A stretch of DNA of 64,000 nucleotides from Hyphomicrobiales bacterium (GCA_900472925.1 UCJU01000011.1:1-64000); one strand, 5' to 3'. Positions 53,932-62,754 are shown, counted from the stretch's first letter. The notes: a model not told the origin generated them from the letters alone. Numbers and translations: made by a program.

Positions 53932-54022
53932 CGGGCAAAAATAGAACCCGGAGCACTGGATGGAAAATCAAGTTGTCGTGCAGTTCGTCCTCGAAACGAT
54001 GCATTTTCGAGGGGCAGCCCTC

Positions 54023-54053
54023 TTGCACCTCAAGCAGCTAGAGGTCCTATGAT
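54023..54053 (+). promoter_or_regulatory. MerR-type promoter/operator before YafK-type transpeptidase
   Basis: The -35 TTGCAC (54023-54028) and -10 TATGAT (54048-54053) are 19 bases apart. The spacer CTCAAGCAGCTAGAGGTCC carries the dyad CTCAAG/CTAGAG and shares GAGGTCC with the ATPase site. The first gene start is 132 bases downstream. Confidence 0.78.
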
Positions 54054-54185
54054 TGCGGCGAATCGGTCAGTGGATGGGTGCTGGAGCATTCTCACTCGAT
54101 AATGGAATCGTATTTAACCGGGAACACCGTCCTCGAACACGCTTGCCGGACGCAGTTCCCATGAACCAGGGCATAGAAACGCCGC

Positions 54186-55283
54186 ATGACTTCGATGTCC
54201 AAGATGATCCGGGTACCTGGAACATGTCTCATCCGCGCCGTTCTCCGCCGAGTGGCTTTACTAGCGGTCGTCGGCGCTGCCCTGTCGGGTTGCGTCGTCT
54301 CCGACATGTCTCTCGACGACCTCTCTCAGGCGGCACCTCAGATTTCCGGGAAGCTCCTGACGGAGATGTCGAAGAAGGGAATGAGACCTGAAAGCCCTGT
54401 GCTCGTCAGGATATTCAAGCAGGAGAGTGAGCTTGAGGTCTGGAAGATCAACGGGACCGGTCGCTATGCTCTGCTCAAGACCTACCCGATGTGCAGATGG
54501 TCCGGAAAGCTGGGACCAAAGACGGCCAACGGAGACCGTCAGGCACCGGAAGGCTTCTACCACGTGTCCAGAGGGATGCTGAACCCCAAGTCCCAGTACT
54601 ATGTGTCCTTCAATCTCGGCTACCCGAACAGGCTGGAATCCGCACTCGGCTACACGGGTGAAGCGCTCATGGTTCATGGCGCGTGTTCCTCCTCCGGATG
54701 CTATGCGTTGACCGATCAGGGCGTCGGCGAGATCTATGCAGTCGTCTCCAAGGCCCTGTCGTCCGGACAGGATCGTTTCCAGGTCCAGGCCTATCCTTAT
54801 CGCATGACTGCTGAAAACATGGCGCTGCACAAGGATGACGGGAACCTGCCGTTCTGGCGGACGCTCAAGGAGGGCTATGACGCGTTCGAGCTAACCAAGC
54901 AGCAACCCAAGGTCTCCGCGTGCGGCCGCCGCTACATGTTCAATACCGAGTTTGTCGGGGGCGAACCGCGTGATCCCCTGGCCGCGTGCCCGGCTGTCTC
55001 GGCCCCACAGGACCCGCAGCTCGTAGCCCTGATGGCAGCAGAGAAGATGAAAGTGGAAGTCGCAATGGCGGAGCGAGTATCCGCGGTATCCGCGTATGTC
55101 GACGGCGGAATGCATCCCAGCTTCCGCGCGCTTCTCAAGAAGGACGGCGCCGAAAAGCTTGCGGCCCGCATATCGGGGATAAAGTATCCGGTCAGCAGGC
55201 CAGACGCAGCGCTGGCCGATCCCTTTAAGGAAATGCGGAAGCGTTCCAAGGCAGCGATGGCGACAGAGACGGGTGGAGATTGA
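54186..55283 (+). CDS. YafK-type L,D-transpeptidase family lipoprotein
   Basis: This 365-residue protein has a signal with lipobox LSGC (C36) and a YkuD-like domain of the YafK/DpaA type: PEGFYHVSRGMLNP, MVHGACSSSGCYAL (catalytic C172). YafK homologues cut or form links between peptidoglycan and Braun-type lipoproteins. The C-terminal 100 residues are helical and unassigned. It heads a unit with the small membrane protein at 55286 and the CzcO-like gene, behind a MerR-type promoter. Confidence 0.85.
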   Translation: MTSMSKMIRVPGTCLIRAVLRRVALLAVVGAALSGCVVSDMSLDDLSQAAPQISGKLLTEMSKKGMRPESPVLVRIFKQESELEVWKINGTGRYALLKTYPMCRWSGKLGPKTANGDRQAPEGFYHVSRGMLNPKSQYYVSFNLGYPNRLESALGYTGEALMVHGACSSSGCYALTDQGVGEIYAVVSKALSSGQDRFQVQAYPYRMTAENMALHKDDGNLPFWRTLKEGYDAFELTKQQPKVSACGRRYMFNTEFVGGEPRDPLAACPAVSAPQDPQLVALMAAEKMKVEVAMAERVSAVSAYVDGGMHPSFRALLKKDGAEKLAARISGIKYPVSRPDAALADPFKEMRKRSKAAMATETGGD

Positions 55284-55285
55284 AC

Positions 55286-55447
55286 GTGGCCAAGCCTGAT
55301 GAGCGGATGCGCAGGGTGAAACGCAACAACTGGATCATGCTCGCGATCCTGGCGACATTCGTGGTGGCTGTTTTCTCCTACAGCTTCCTCCACATAGGTC
55401 GGGAGGCGAGGCCGGAGGGCACAGGCGCTTCAACCCCCCGGCCGTGA
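55286..55447 (+). CDS. Small single-pass membrane protein
   Basis: GTG at 55286, two bases after the previous stop and preceded by GGTGGAGA, opens a 53-residue frame. It has a basic N-terminus (AKPDERMRRVKRNN), one transmembrane helix (about 16-37, WIMLAILATFVVAVFSYSFL) and a polar tail. The positive-inside pattern and tight spacing make it a likely gene. Small proteins of this kind occur with oxidase assembly genes, but I cannot name it. Confidence 0.6.
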   Translation: MAKPDERMRRVKRNNWIMLAILATFVVAVFSYSFLHIGREARPEGTGASTPRP

Positions 55448-55459
55448 TCGGGTGTTGCG

Positions 55460-56542
55460 ATGTCGATGGATAGCAGCAAGGGGCTGCGAGCTGACATTCT
55501 GATCATCGGCGCGGGGCAGGCCGGGCTTGCCGCCGCCAATGCTCTGAGGATGGCAGGGCTGAGCTTCCTGATGGTTGATGCTGGACAAGCGATCGGCGAT
55601 AGCTGGAGGAACCGATACGACACCCTCACGCTCTTTACGCCGCGCCGCATCAGCAGTCTCCCTGGCATCCCGCTGATCGGTGATCCCGATGGCTATGCCA
55701 CCAAGGATGAATTTTCAGACTATCTTGAGCGGTACGCCGCGAGCAACGGCTACCCGATTATCAGGTCGACGAAGGTCGTCAGGCTCGAGAAGGTGGACGA
55801 GTTATTCCTCGCTTATCTGGAGGGCGGCGGCCGCTTGATCAGTCAGGCGGTGATCGTCGCCACGGGTGCGTTTTCCACGCCCCGAACACCCGAAATCTCC
55901 TATTCGCTCCCATCCGACATTCAACAGATGCACGTCGCGGACTTCCGCAATGCGGGCTCGATCACGAGTGGCCCTGTTCTGGTCGTCGGAGATGGTGCAA
56001 GCGGAAGGGACGTGGCGATGGAACTGGCGGCTTCGCATCGGGCACTACTGGCACGCGGAAGACAGCGGAAGCTGCTACCGGAGAATATTCTCGGGCGCAA
56101 TATATGGTGGTGGCTTGAGCGGCTCGGTTTACTGCGGGTATCAGCGTACGGGCTGATCGGAAGACGGATGCGAAAAGCAGATCCATTTCCCACGCGCGGC
56201 AACGATGATGCTTCTCTCATCCGGAGTGGCGTTAGCCTCAAGTCCAGACTGATCGCCCTCGACGGCAGGCGAGCCAAATTCGAGGATGGGTCGAGCGAGG
56301 ACATCGGTTCGATCATATGGGCGACAGGATATGCCCAAGACTTTCGCTGGATCGACATTGAAGGGGCGGTCGGCAGCCGGTATGAAGCGGTCCATCGCGA
56401 AGGCATTTCCCCCGTCGCGGGCCTCTACTACGTCGGACGACCATGGCAGCGAAACCGTGCATCCGGTCTTATCGCTGGTGTTGCAGATGATGCGGCATTC
56501 GTCGTCGAACATCTTCGCCGATTGCGTGCCCGCAGGACGTAA
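55460..56542 (+). CDS. czcO: CzcO-like NAD(P)-binding flavoprotein
   Basis: This 360-residue flavin-dependent protein has an FAD-binding GAGQAG (17-22) at the N-terminus, an NAD(P)-binding VVGDGASGRDVAMEL near 175-189, and the ATGY motif (IWATGYAQDF). It belongs to COG2072 (TrkA/CzcO), monooxygenase-like proteins often found with CDF exporters. Its substrate is unknown. It converges with the CDF gene at 56549 and is the third gene of the unit beginning at 54186. Confidence 0.82.
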   Translation: MSMDSSKGLRADILIIGAGQAGLAAANALRMAGLSFLMVDAGQAIGDSWRNRYDTLTLFTPRRISSLPGIPLIGDPDGYATKDEFSDYLERYAASNGYPIIRSTKVVRLEKVDELFLAYLEGGGRLISQAVIVATGAFSTPRTPEISYSLPSDIQQMHVADFRNAGSITSGPVLVVGDGASGRDVAMELAASHRALLARGRQRKLLPENILGRNIWWWLERLGLLRVSAYGLIGRRMRKADPFPTRGNDDASLIRSGVSLKSRLIALDGRRAKFEDGSSEDIGSIIWATGYAQDFRWIDIEGAVGSRYEAVHREGISPVAGLYYVGRPWQRNRASGLIAGVADDAAFVVEHLRRLRARRT

Positions 56543-56548
56543 AAAGGG

Positions 56549-57472
56549 TTAGGTTTCGTCGACCACGTGGCCGATGACCTTCACCGCCGCTTCGCGACTA
56601 TCCTCGACGGTCTCTATCTCCAGTGTGCAGTGACCGATACCGTGCGTGTCCAGCAGCATCTTGCGCACGGCGCGCTTGACCCCGGCGATTTCCGCGAGAG
56701 ACAAGTCCTTGATTACGAGATGGGCCTCGAGAGCATTGTGTTCTTCGTCGACAGGCCAGATGTGGACGTGGTGCACGCCATTCACCCCGTCGACGGAGCG
56801 CAAGTCCGCGACGACCTTCTTCACATCGATCCCCTCGGGTGTCGCCATCATCAGGACACGTATCGATCCACCGATCTCGGTGAAAGCCTGCCATAGAATG
56901 TAGCCTGCGATCATGAGGGTGATCGCCGGGTCGATCCAGGTCCAGCCATAGATGATAACGAGTGTGCCAGCGATGATGACACCCACTGATCCGAGCGCGT
57001 CCGAGACATTGTGCAGGAACGCTGCGCGGATGTTCATGCTGGTCTTCGAAAGGGCGTAGGTAAGCATGGCCGTGACCACGTCGATCACGAGTGCGATGCT
57101 CGCGATGATGACGACAGTCCATCCCTCAATCGGTTCCGGCGTGATAAACCGCAAGACGGCCTCGTAGACGAGATAGATGCCGATGACGATCAGCGTCGTG
57201 TAGTTGATAAGCGCCGCGACGATCTCTGCCCGGACGTAGCCGAACGTCATCGTATCATCGGCAGGACGGCGTGCGATCCTGCGCGCGCCGTAGGCTATCA
57301 CGAGGGACGCAGCGTCGCTGAAATTGTGGATTGCATCCGCTATCAAAGACAGACTGCCGGAGACGATGCCTCCGGCTATCTGGGCAAACGTGAGAAGCAC
57401 GTTGACGAGGATCGCCCACCAGATGCGCTTGTCGCCAGCGTCGGCTCCGTGATCGTGGTGATGTCCGCTCAT
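56549..57472 (-). CDS. CDF-family cation exporter 2
   Basis: This 307-residue CDF exporter has a His-rich start (GHHHDHG), HNFSD in IADAIHNFSDAA (helix 2) and HNVSD in FLHNVSDALG (helix 5), giving HxxxD pairs typical of Zn transporters. The cytoplasmic domain contains VHHVHIWPVDEEHNALEAH. It differs clearly from the CDF at 42836. It is the last gene of the dsbB-dsbA-CDF unit. Confidence 0.9.
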   Translation of the reverse strand: MSGHHHDHGADAGDKRIWWAILVNVLLTFAQIAGGIVSGSLSLIADAIHNFSDAASLVIAYGARRIARRPADDTMTFGYVRAEIVAALINYTTLIVIGIYLVYEAVLRFITPEPIEGWTVVIIASIALVIDVVTAMLTYALSKTSMNIRAAFLHNVSDALGSVGVIIAGTLVIIYGWTWIDPAITLMIAGYILWQAFTEIGGSIRVLMMATPEGIDVKKVVADLRSVDGVNGVHHVHIWPVDEEHNALEAHLVIKDLSLAEIAGVKRAVRKMLLDTHGIGHCTLEIETVEDSREAAVKVIGHVVDET

Positions 57473-57503
57473 GCGCTTAGGCTCCGATATCTCAAGTCAG
57501 GCT

Positions 57504-58172
57504 TCACGAACCTGTATTGCTCGCATCGATTTCGGCCTTGACGAGAGTCAGGAGACCCTGGGGGCTGAATTCTGTGAGAGGCTTCCCGTTGACGAAGAAT
57601 GTCGGTGTCTGCTTGACGTTGTTGGCTTTAACATCTGCCATGTCCTGGGCGAGAACTTTTTCGACCGACGGCGATGCCGCGTCCTTGCGTCCCTGTTCGA
57701 TATCCAGCCCCGCCGATGCAGCGATCTGCCACGCCTTCTCCAGATCCGGCTTTCCGTGATCAGCCCAGACAGGCTGCTGCTCCAGTATGGCCTCGAGAAC
57801 AGGCTGGAAGCGGTTCTGCTTGCGGGCGGCTTCGAGTATCCGCACGGCATCGTCGGATCCCTCATGGAACGCAGCGTAGCGCAACACGAGGCGGACGTCG
57901 GATCCCGTCTGCGCCATCATCTGCTTGACGATCGGATAGAAGGCCCGGCAGGCCTCGCAGGACGGATCGAAGAACTCGACGATGGTGACGGGAGCGGACA
58001 CCGGTCCCATGACAGGCGAATGCATCCTGACCAGGGTGTCGTTCCCCGACACGGGGACTGGTGCAGGTGCAGGTGTCGGCTCGGTGGTGTTGTTGCTATA
58101 AAGAGCAGCGCCTCCGGCGAATACGACGATAGCGGCCGATGCTGATGCGAGGACGAGGGTGCGTCTGTTCAT
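57504..58172 (-). CDS. dsbA: DsbA-like thiol:disulfide oxidoreductase
   Basis: This 222-residue secreted thioredoxin-fold protein has an N-terminal membrane anchor or signal (1-25), a Pro-rich linker (30-42), CEAC (C72-C75) in FFDPSCEACRAFYP and a cis-proline loop QTPTFFVNGKPL. The fold matches the DsbA/BdbD type that introduces disulfides. It starts at ATG 58172, overlapping the dsbB stop (ATGA), so the pair is coupled. The many cysteine-containing periplasmic proteins here are possible clients. Confidence 0.9.
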   Translation of the reverse strand: MNRRTLVLASASAAIVVFAGGAALYSNNTTEPTPAPAPVPVSGNDTLVRMHSPVMGPVSAPVTIVEFFDPSCEACRAFYPIVKQMMAQTGSDVRLVLRYAAFHEGSDDAVRILEAARKQNRFQPVLEAILEQQPVWADHGKPDLEKAWQIAASAGLDIEQGRKDAASPSVEKVLAQDMADVKANNVKQTPTFFVNGKPLTEFSPQGLLTLVKAEIDASNTGS

Positions 58173-58609
58173 GCTGATGTTCTCCGGCGCACGATAAGAA
58201 GTAGGATGATGATTGCGGTGAATGCTGCAAGCGAGAGAAGAGGTATGGGAAGCGCCCCGAACAGGATCATCCCGTCGCCCGAGCAGGAGGGGCCCTGACC
58301 ACATGGTTTGATGGCGGTCGGGATGACCTTGAAATAGAGGAGATTGTGGAACGCAGCGATCAGCCATCCGATGGCGGCCAGCGGCGCTGCATAGAACCAC
58401 GCCCGGCCATCCGACCGGAACGAGGCCACAGCCAGCAGGACAGCCAATGGGAACATGAAGGCACGCTGGTGCCAGCAGAGGTCGCAAGGAGCCTGCCCCA
58501 TGACTTCTCCGATGAACAGCGCGCCCAAAGTCGAAGTCAGAGCGACCATCCATGCCCCGAAGGTCGGTAGCCACGCCCTGTCTTCCGATTGCACTGTCGC
58601 CTCACGCAT
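58169..58609 (-). CDS. dsbB: DsbB/BdbC-like disulfide-forming membrane protein
   Basis: This 146-residue protein has four helices, a first cysteine pair CDLC (C42-C45) and a second pair in CGQGPSC (C103, C109), the arrangement of DsbB/BdbC. It passes electrons from DsbA to quinones. It is the first gene after a MerR-type promoter on the minus strand, 27 bases from the -10 box. Confidence 0.9.
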   Translation of the reverse strand: MREATVQSEDRAWLPTFGAWMVALTSTLGALFIGEVMGQAPCDLCWHQRAFMFPLAVLLAVASFRSDGRAWFYAAPLAAIGWLIAAFHNLLYFKVIPTAIKPCGQGPSCSGDGMILFGALPIPLLSLAAFTAIIILLLIVRRRTSA

Positions 58610-58635
58610 TCGCTGCCCTCACTGGATTCGCTTCC

Positions 58636-58666
58636 ATTGTGAGACCTCTAGTAGCTTGAGGGTCAA
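58636..58666 (-). promoter_or_regulatory. MerR-type promoter/operator of dsbB-dsbA-CDF (minus strand)
   Basis: Read on the minus strand, -35 TTGACC (58661-58666) and -10 CACAAT (58636-58641) flank the 19-base spacer CTCAAGCTACTAGAGGTCT with the dyad CTCAAG/CTAGAG. It is placed directly upstream of dsbB. Confidence 0.8.
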
Positions 58667-58762
58667 GACCAGTTGCGGAAGAAACAGGTGTCCCGGCAAA
58701 AATCGAAACCTGGCTTGGTGCGTCACTTCAGCGCAGAACCGACAAAGGGTGTCAGAATGCTA

Positions 58763-58793
58763 TTGAACCTCAGGCAACTAGAGGGATTACGGC
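58763..58793 (+). promoter_or_regulatory. MerR-type promoter/operator of SCO1 gene
   Basis: The -35 TTGAAC (58763-58768) and -10 TACGGC (58788-58793) are separated by the 19-base spacer CTCAGGCAACTAGAGGGAT with the dyad CTCAGG/CTAGAG. The SCO1 start lies 49 bases downstream. With the minus-strand site 100 bases away it forms a divergent pair. Confidence 0.7.
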
Positions 58794-58841
58794 TTTCCCA
58801 CGAATGATTCCCGATGACATGGGACAGTGGTGGGAGGTTTG

Positions 58842-59462
58842 ATGAAAGGTGTGAGGATTTTCCGGATCGCGAGCTGGTGCCTAGTCGCGGTGGTCGCAAC
58901 AGGGCTGTTGATCCTAGGTCGTGATCTGAATGTGCGTCCGGGTAATGTGGCGGATGCGTCGAACTCATCTTCCCCTGCCATCGGCAAGCCATTTCGCCTC
59001 GTTTCGCACAAGGGCCAGACAGTCGATAACGGTGTTCTGGAGGGCAAACCGTATCTGGCATTCTTCGGTTTCACGCACTGCCCGGACATCTGCCCCACGA
59101 CGCTCTTCGAGCTGACCGACCTCATGGCAGAGCTCGGCTCTACTGCGGACATGTTCAATGTCATCTTCATCAGCGTGGATCCAGAGCGTGACACCGAGAC
59201 GATGCTGAATGGCTACATGACTTCTTTCGATCCGCGGATCATGGCGCTCAGGGGTACGCCCGAACAGACGGCCACCGCAGTGAAGGCATTCGCAGCCTAC
59301 TCCCGCAAAGTGCCGACCGATGGCGGGAACTACACCATGGACCATACCGCGGGCGTCTATCTCATGGACGCAGACGGCAGCTTCAAAGGGACACTCGACA
59401 TGCATGAGCCCCGCGAAGTCCGGTTGCAGAAGATTCGCACACTCGTGGCGGGATCAGTCTGA
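58842..59462 (+). CDS. SCO1/SenC-family copper protein
   Basis: This 206-residue membrane-anchored protein (hydrophobic helix about 7-26) has a thioredoxin fold with CPDIC (C80, C84) and a distal histidine in MDHTAGVYLMD, the three copper ligands of SCO1. SCO1 proteins assist CuA assembly in cytochrome oxidase and redox signalling. ATG 58842 has GGGAGG upstream. It is followed by an L,D-transpeptidase gene 51 bases on. Confidence 0.9.
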   Translation: MKGVRIFRIASWCLVAVVATGLLILGRDLNVRPGNVADASNSSSPAIGKPFRLVSHKGQTVDNGVLEGKPYLAFFGFTHCPDICPTTLFELTDLMAELGSTADMFNVIFISVDPERDTETMLNGYMTSFDPRIMALRGTPEQTATAVKAFAAYSRKVPTDGGNYTMDHTAGVYLMDADGSFKGTLDMHEPREVRLQKIRTLVAGSV

Positions 59463-59513
59463 TCGGCCAGGATATTCACCGGGCTTAATTTCAATACTCA
59501 AAAAGGATATCAA

Positions 59514-60215
59514 ATGCAGCCAGGAATTTTGACACGACGCGGATTCATGATGGGCGGGGTAGGGGTCGCAACGATAGCTCTGACAGGCTGTTCCGCGACG
59601 ACAGCCGAAAAAGAGCGACCCGCAGCTATTCCGATCGAAAGTCCCGCTCTCGCCACGATATACGGGCCGATGCCAGAAGAACAATTCCCGCTTCCTGCAA
59701 TCCCCTACCAGAAGATCAGCAAGCGGTTCCACCGCCAGATGGTGAGCGATCCCACGGGTGAGCGGCCCGGCACACTAGTCGTCGATACGGCGAACTATTT
59801 CCTGTACCTCACATACGAGAGCGGACAGGCGATGCGTTACGGTGTCGGTCTTGGTCGGCAGGGATTCGAATGGTCAGGTCAGGGTGTCATCCAGTACAAG
59901 CGCCAGTGGCCGCGCTGGACCCCGCCTGACGAGATGGTCGCCCGGCAGCCTGAACTGGTGCCTTACAGTATTGCAAACGGCGGCATGGCCCCCGGCCTGA
60001 AAAATCCGCTCGGTGCGCGGGCGCTCTACATTTTCCAGGACGGCGAGGACACGCTGTACCGGATTCATGGTTCCCCCGAATGGAGTAGTATCGGAAAATC
60101 CGTATCGTCGGGTTGTGTGCGGATGATCAATCAGGATGTGGTCGACCTCTATGGCCGGGTGCCGGACAAGGCTCCGGTCGTCGTCACGAGTCTTCCTCGT
60201 TTATTGGCGGTATAG
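59514..60215 (+). CDS. L,D-transpeptidase (ErfK/YkuD), lipoprotein 2
   Basis: This 233-residue paralogue of the protein at 46990 has a twin-arginine-like start (TRRGFMMGG), lipobox LTGC (C26) and SSGCVRM (catalytic C201). Large stretches are shared with the paralogue, for example DEMVARQPEL/NEMVARQPEL and NPLGARALYIFQ. It lies in one unit with SCO1 behind a MerR-type promoter. The start codon follows AAGGA. Confidence 0.87.
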   Translation: MQPGILTRRGFMMGGVGVATIALTGCSATTAEKERPAAIPIESPALATIYGPMPEEQFPLPAIPYQKISKRFHRQMVSDPTGERPGTLVVDTANYFLYLTYESGQAMRYGVGLGRQGFEWSGQGVIQYKRQWPRWTPPDEMVARQPELVPYSIANGGMAPGLKNPLGARALYIFQDGEDTLYRIHGSPEWSSIGKSVSSGCVRMINQDVVDLYGRVPDKAPVVVTSLPRLLAV

Positions 60216-60336
60216 CGGTCGGAAAAAAATGGAGTGGTGGCTGCCTTCCCATCTTTTAGAAGCCATCGTTGAAACGTAGAGCTTTCGCTGGATTACTGCT
60301 CTATCTCGCCGAGAAAGCGATATCGTCTTTGCGATC
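60216..60336. other. Non-coding stretch after transpeptidase
   Basis: I see no gene or clear terminator in these 120 bases. They separate the metal island from the remnants that follow. Confidence 0.3.
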
Positions 60337-60588
60337 TTATAGCTCCCCAAGGTGTCTAGCATAATCGCCAAGTGCGAGATGAAGCGCTTTGATGACGGAG
60401 GTCTTTCCGGAATTGTTCGTACCGATAAGAACGGTGATCGGCGGGAGCTCAACCTCAATATTGTGCAGGCCCCTCAACCCGGCGATACGGACAGTGTCGA
60501 CACGAATGGGCACGTCTGCTCCTGCATAACGAGTGTCTTTAGTTTCGCGGCTGGCAAAAACGATGGCAGTCGATTTATCGGGTAACAA
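60337..60588 (-). pseudogene. 5' fragment of an OLD-family AAA ATPase/endonuclease gene
   Basis: The frame starts with GTG 60513 or an upstream codon and encodes RIAGLRGLHNIEVELPP and VLIGTNNSGKTSVIKALHLAL, the N-terminal beta strand and Walker A of OLD-type ATPases. It stops after about 20 more residues, where family members continue for 400-600. The ATPase lacks Walker B, signature and Toprim nuclease, so this is a truncated relic. Confidence 0.7.
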
Positions 60589-61061
60589 AGGTATTTCTAT
60601 TCAACGTGTTATAGCACGTCCATGTTTTTGAGGAAGCGTTTGTCGAGATGTCCCCGGTCTTCGGGAAGCAGTACCGCCATCAACACAGTTGTCACGGAGC
60701 CATGTTTCGTCCTATCGAGCTGACGGGGCTGCCAAGCATCGTGCCAAAGCCGTGTTTTTGGCGATCCTGTGAACGGAGCGATCGAACACGACTTACCGGT
60801 GTGCCACTTGAGGCGCAGGTACTTGCGGCCGATCGAATACAACTAATCACTGCTGTTTGCCGGGCAGCTGGAGTTGTGTCGGTAAGCGGGTCCAGGGCTT
60901 TTTCTCCTGGACATTGTCAGGCTGAATATGTGGACGTGGTTTGTCACTGATGCTGCATCAGCGCTGACGTTCGTTCGCTACAGCAAGGCCTTCCCTGCTT
61001 CTGAAATCGCGGGAGTCGAGTTTTCAGCTTGCGTGGATCCCGCTTACAATGGTCATCAGGC
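60589..61061. other. Remnant-rich stretch without intact genes
   Basis: About 470 bases between two gene relics. Frames on both strands (for example 60609-60842, minus) have no motif or ribosome site that I recognise. This may be the decayed remainder of a transposon to which the resolvase fragment belonged. Confidence 0.35.
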
Positions 61062-61188
61062 ATCGACAGCCTCTTGTTCGAGATATTCGCAGCGATGGCT
61101 GAATTCAAACTGGGACTAATCATCAAGCGGACGAAGGATGGCCTTGAAGCGGCCCGGGCGCGCGGGCGCAATGGCGGCGGCCGTTCGT
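61062..61188 (+). pseudogene. Internal fragment of a serine resolvase/invertase
   Basis: The frame IDSLLFEIFAAMAEFKLGLI followed by ERT-like KRTKDGLEAARARGRNGG is the long helix E region of Tn3-type resolvases, which typically read FAALAEFERxLIxERTxAGLxAARARGRxGGR. The catalytic serine domain before it and the HTH after it are missing. It is a relic of a transposon or recombination module. Confidence 0.75.
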
Positions 61189-61323
61189 TGCACCAGACAG
61201 GTCTTTACGACTCGATTGGGAAAAGCTCCTCGCGCGTACCAAAAGCGGGAGGTGACGCGGCGGTGTCTTGCTTGGCCTGCGCGGGCATAGCTGGCGTATA
61301 CTGCACAGGCTTCCACATGGATG

Positions 61324-62703
61324 TTACACCGCGTCCTTTTGTTCTATCGATCCTGCTTTATATTGAGACCTCGCGCGTCCGGATAATGTGTTGGTGATAC
61401 CAAGATTTTCTCGCAGGGTCTTTCCTTCGTAGCTGCTTCGAAACAAGCCTCTCCGCTGAAGTTCGGGAATAACTAAGTCAGCGAAATCGTGAAGGCCGCC
61501 TGGTATTGTCGGCGGCATGACGTTAAATCCGTCAGCGCCATAACCTTCGAACCAAGCCTCCATCTCGTCCGCGACTTGTTTCACCGTACCGACGACGGTC
61601 ATATGGCCACGAGAAGCTGCTAGGCGTTTGTAAAGTTGGCGGATTGTAAGATTTTCTCGCCGGGCAAGGTCCAGTACCACTGCTTGTCGGCTCAGTTGAT
61701 TATTTGTAGGCGGGAGGTCCGGTAGTGGTCCATCGACTGGATAATCGGCCAAATTAACAGTGCGACCGGCCAAACCTTCGAGTAGTCCGAGTCCCACGAC
61801 GGGCTGAATAAGGTCCTGCAACTCTTCTAATTTGGCTTCAGCCTCAGCCTGACTCCTTCCCACCACAGGGAAGAGGCCCGGCAAGATTTTGAGCTGGGTA
61901 GGATCTCGACCAAATTCAGCGGCACGAGTTTTAACATCGCTGTAGAATTTTTTTGCGGATTCCAAATTCGGTTGGACTGTAAATACCACTTCAGCGGTGC
62001 GCGCTGCTAGGTCCCTGCCCGCGTCGGAAGATCCGGCCTGCACTACTACCGGGTGACCCTGAGGCGAGCGCGGCACATTTAGCGGCCCGCGAACGCTGAA
62101 AAACTCGCCTTTATGGTCAAGAGTGTTGAATTTAGAGGGGTCAAAATAGCGTCCGCTTTTCCGATCCCGCACAAAGGCATCGTCATCGAAGCTGTCCCAT
62201 AACCCAAGAACTACATCGGAAAATTCCTCTGCTCTTCTATAGCGATCAGCATGTTTGACATGTTCGGCATGGCCGAAATTTGGTGCGGCATTTGGATCCG
62301 ATGAGGTGACAGCATTCCATCCAGCGCGACCACCACTGATGTGGTCCAGGGAGGCAAACTGACGTGCCACGTTGTAGGGATCATTAAAAGTGGTGGAAGC
62401 CGTCCCTACGAGGCCGATATGGTTTGTCACAGCCGCAAGAACTGAAAGCAGCGTCAGCGGTTCAAAATGCGCTATTCCGCTGTGAGCGGAATGCGCCGCT
62501 GCTTCCGGCTTGTCGAGGCGAACTGCCGCAATATCGGCTATGAAAAGTGCATCGAATTTGGCGGATTCCGCAATCTGAGCAAATTCCGTGTAATGTTCAA
62601 GCTTGTCTCCTGCCCAAGTATCAGGATGCCGCCATGCGGCCAGGTGATGCCCAGTAAGATATAAAAAAGCTCCAAGCTTTATCTGATCCCGACGTCTACT
62701 CAT
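61324..62703 (-). CDS. LLM-class flavin monooxygenase (NtaA/SnaA/DszA type)
   Basis: This is a 459-residue FMNH2-dependent monooxygenase of the nitrilotriacetate/dibenzothiophene-sulfone group: HHLAAWRHPD near 19-28, GLVGTASTTFNDPYNVARQFASLDHISGGRAGWN, cut here, in the centre, and VVVQAGSSDAGRDLAA. It needs a separate flavin reductase, not seen here. The substrate is unknown. ATG 62703 has GGAGA upstream; the gene follows the adenylating enzyme by 51 bases, so both are probably in one unit. Confidence 0.88.
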   Translation of the reverse strand: MSRRRDQIKLGAFLYLTGHHLAAWRHPDTWAGDKLEHYTEFAQIAESAKFDALFIADIAAVRLDKPEAAAHSAHSGIAHFEPLTLLSVLAAVTNHIGLVGTASTTFNDPYNVARQFASLDHISGGRAGWNAVTSSDPNAAPNFGHAEHVKHADRYRRAEEFSDVVLGLWDSFDDDAFVRDRKSGRYFDPSKFNTLDHKGEFFSVRGPLNVPRSPQGHPVVVQAGSSDAGRDLAARTAEVVFTVQPNLESAKKFYSDVKTRAAEFGRDPTQLKILPGLFPVVGRSQAEAEAKLEELQDLIQPVVGLGLLEGLAGRTVNLADYPVDGPLPDLPPTNNQLSRQAVVLDLARRENLTIRQLYKRLAASRGHMTVVGTVKQVADEMEAWFEGYGADGFNVMPPTIPGGLHDFADLVIPELQRRGLFRSSYEGKTLRENLGITNTLSGRARSQYKAGSIEQKDAV

Positions 62704-62754
62704 GGCGATCTCCGAATTGAATCATATGGACAGACCCCTAGAGCGGGGCTCCGT

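Noticed and set aside
60609-60842. 77-codon minus-strand frame
   Set aside because: No motif or start signal, in a stretch full of gene relics. It could be a decayed gene but nothing identifies it.
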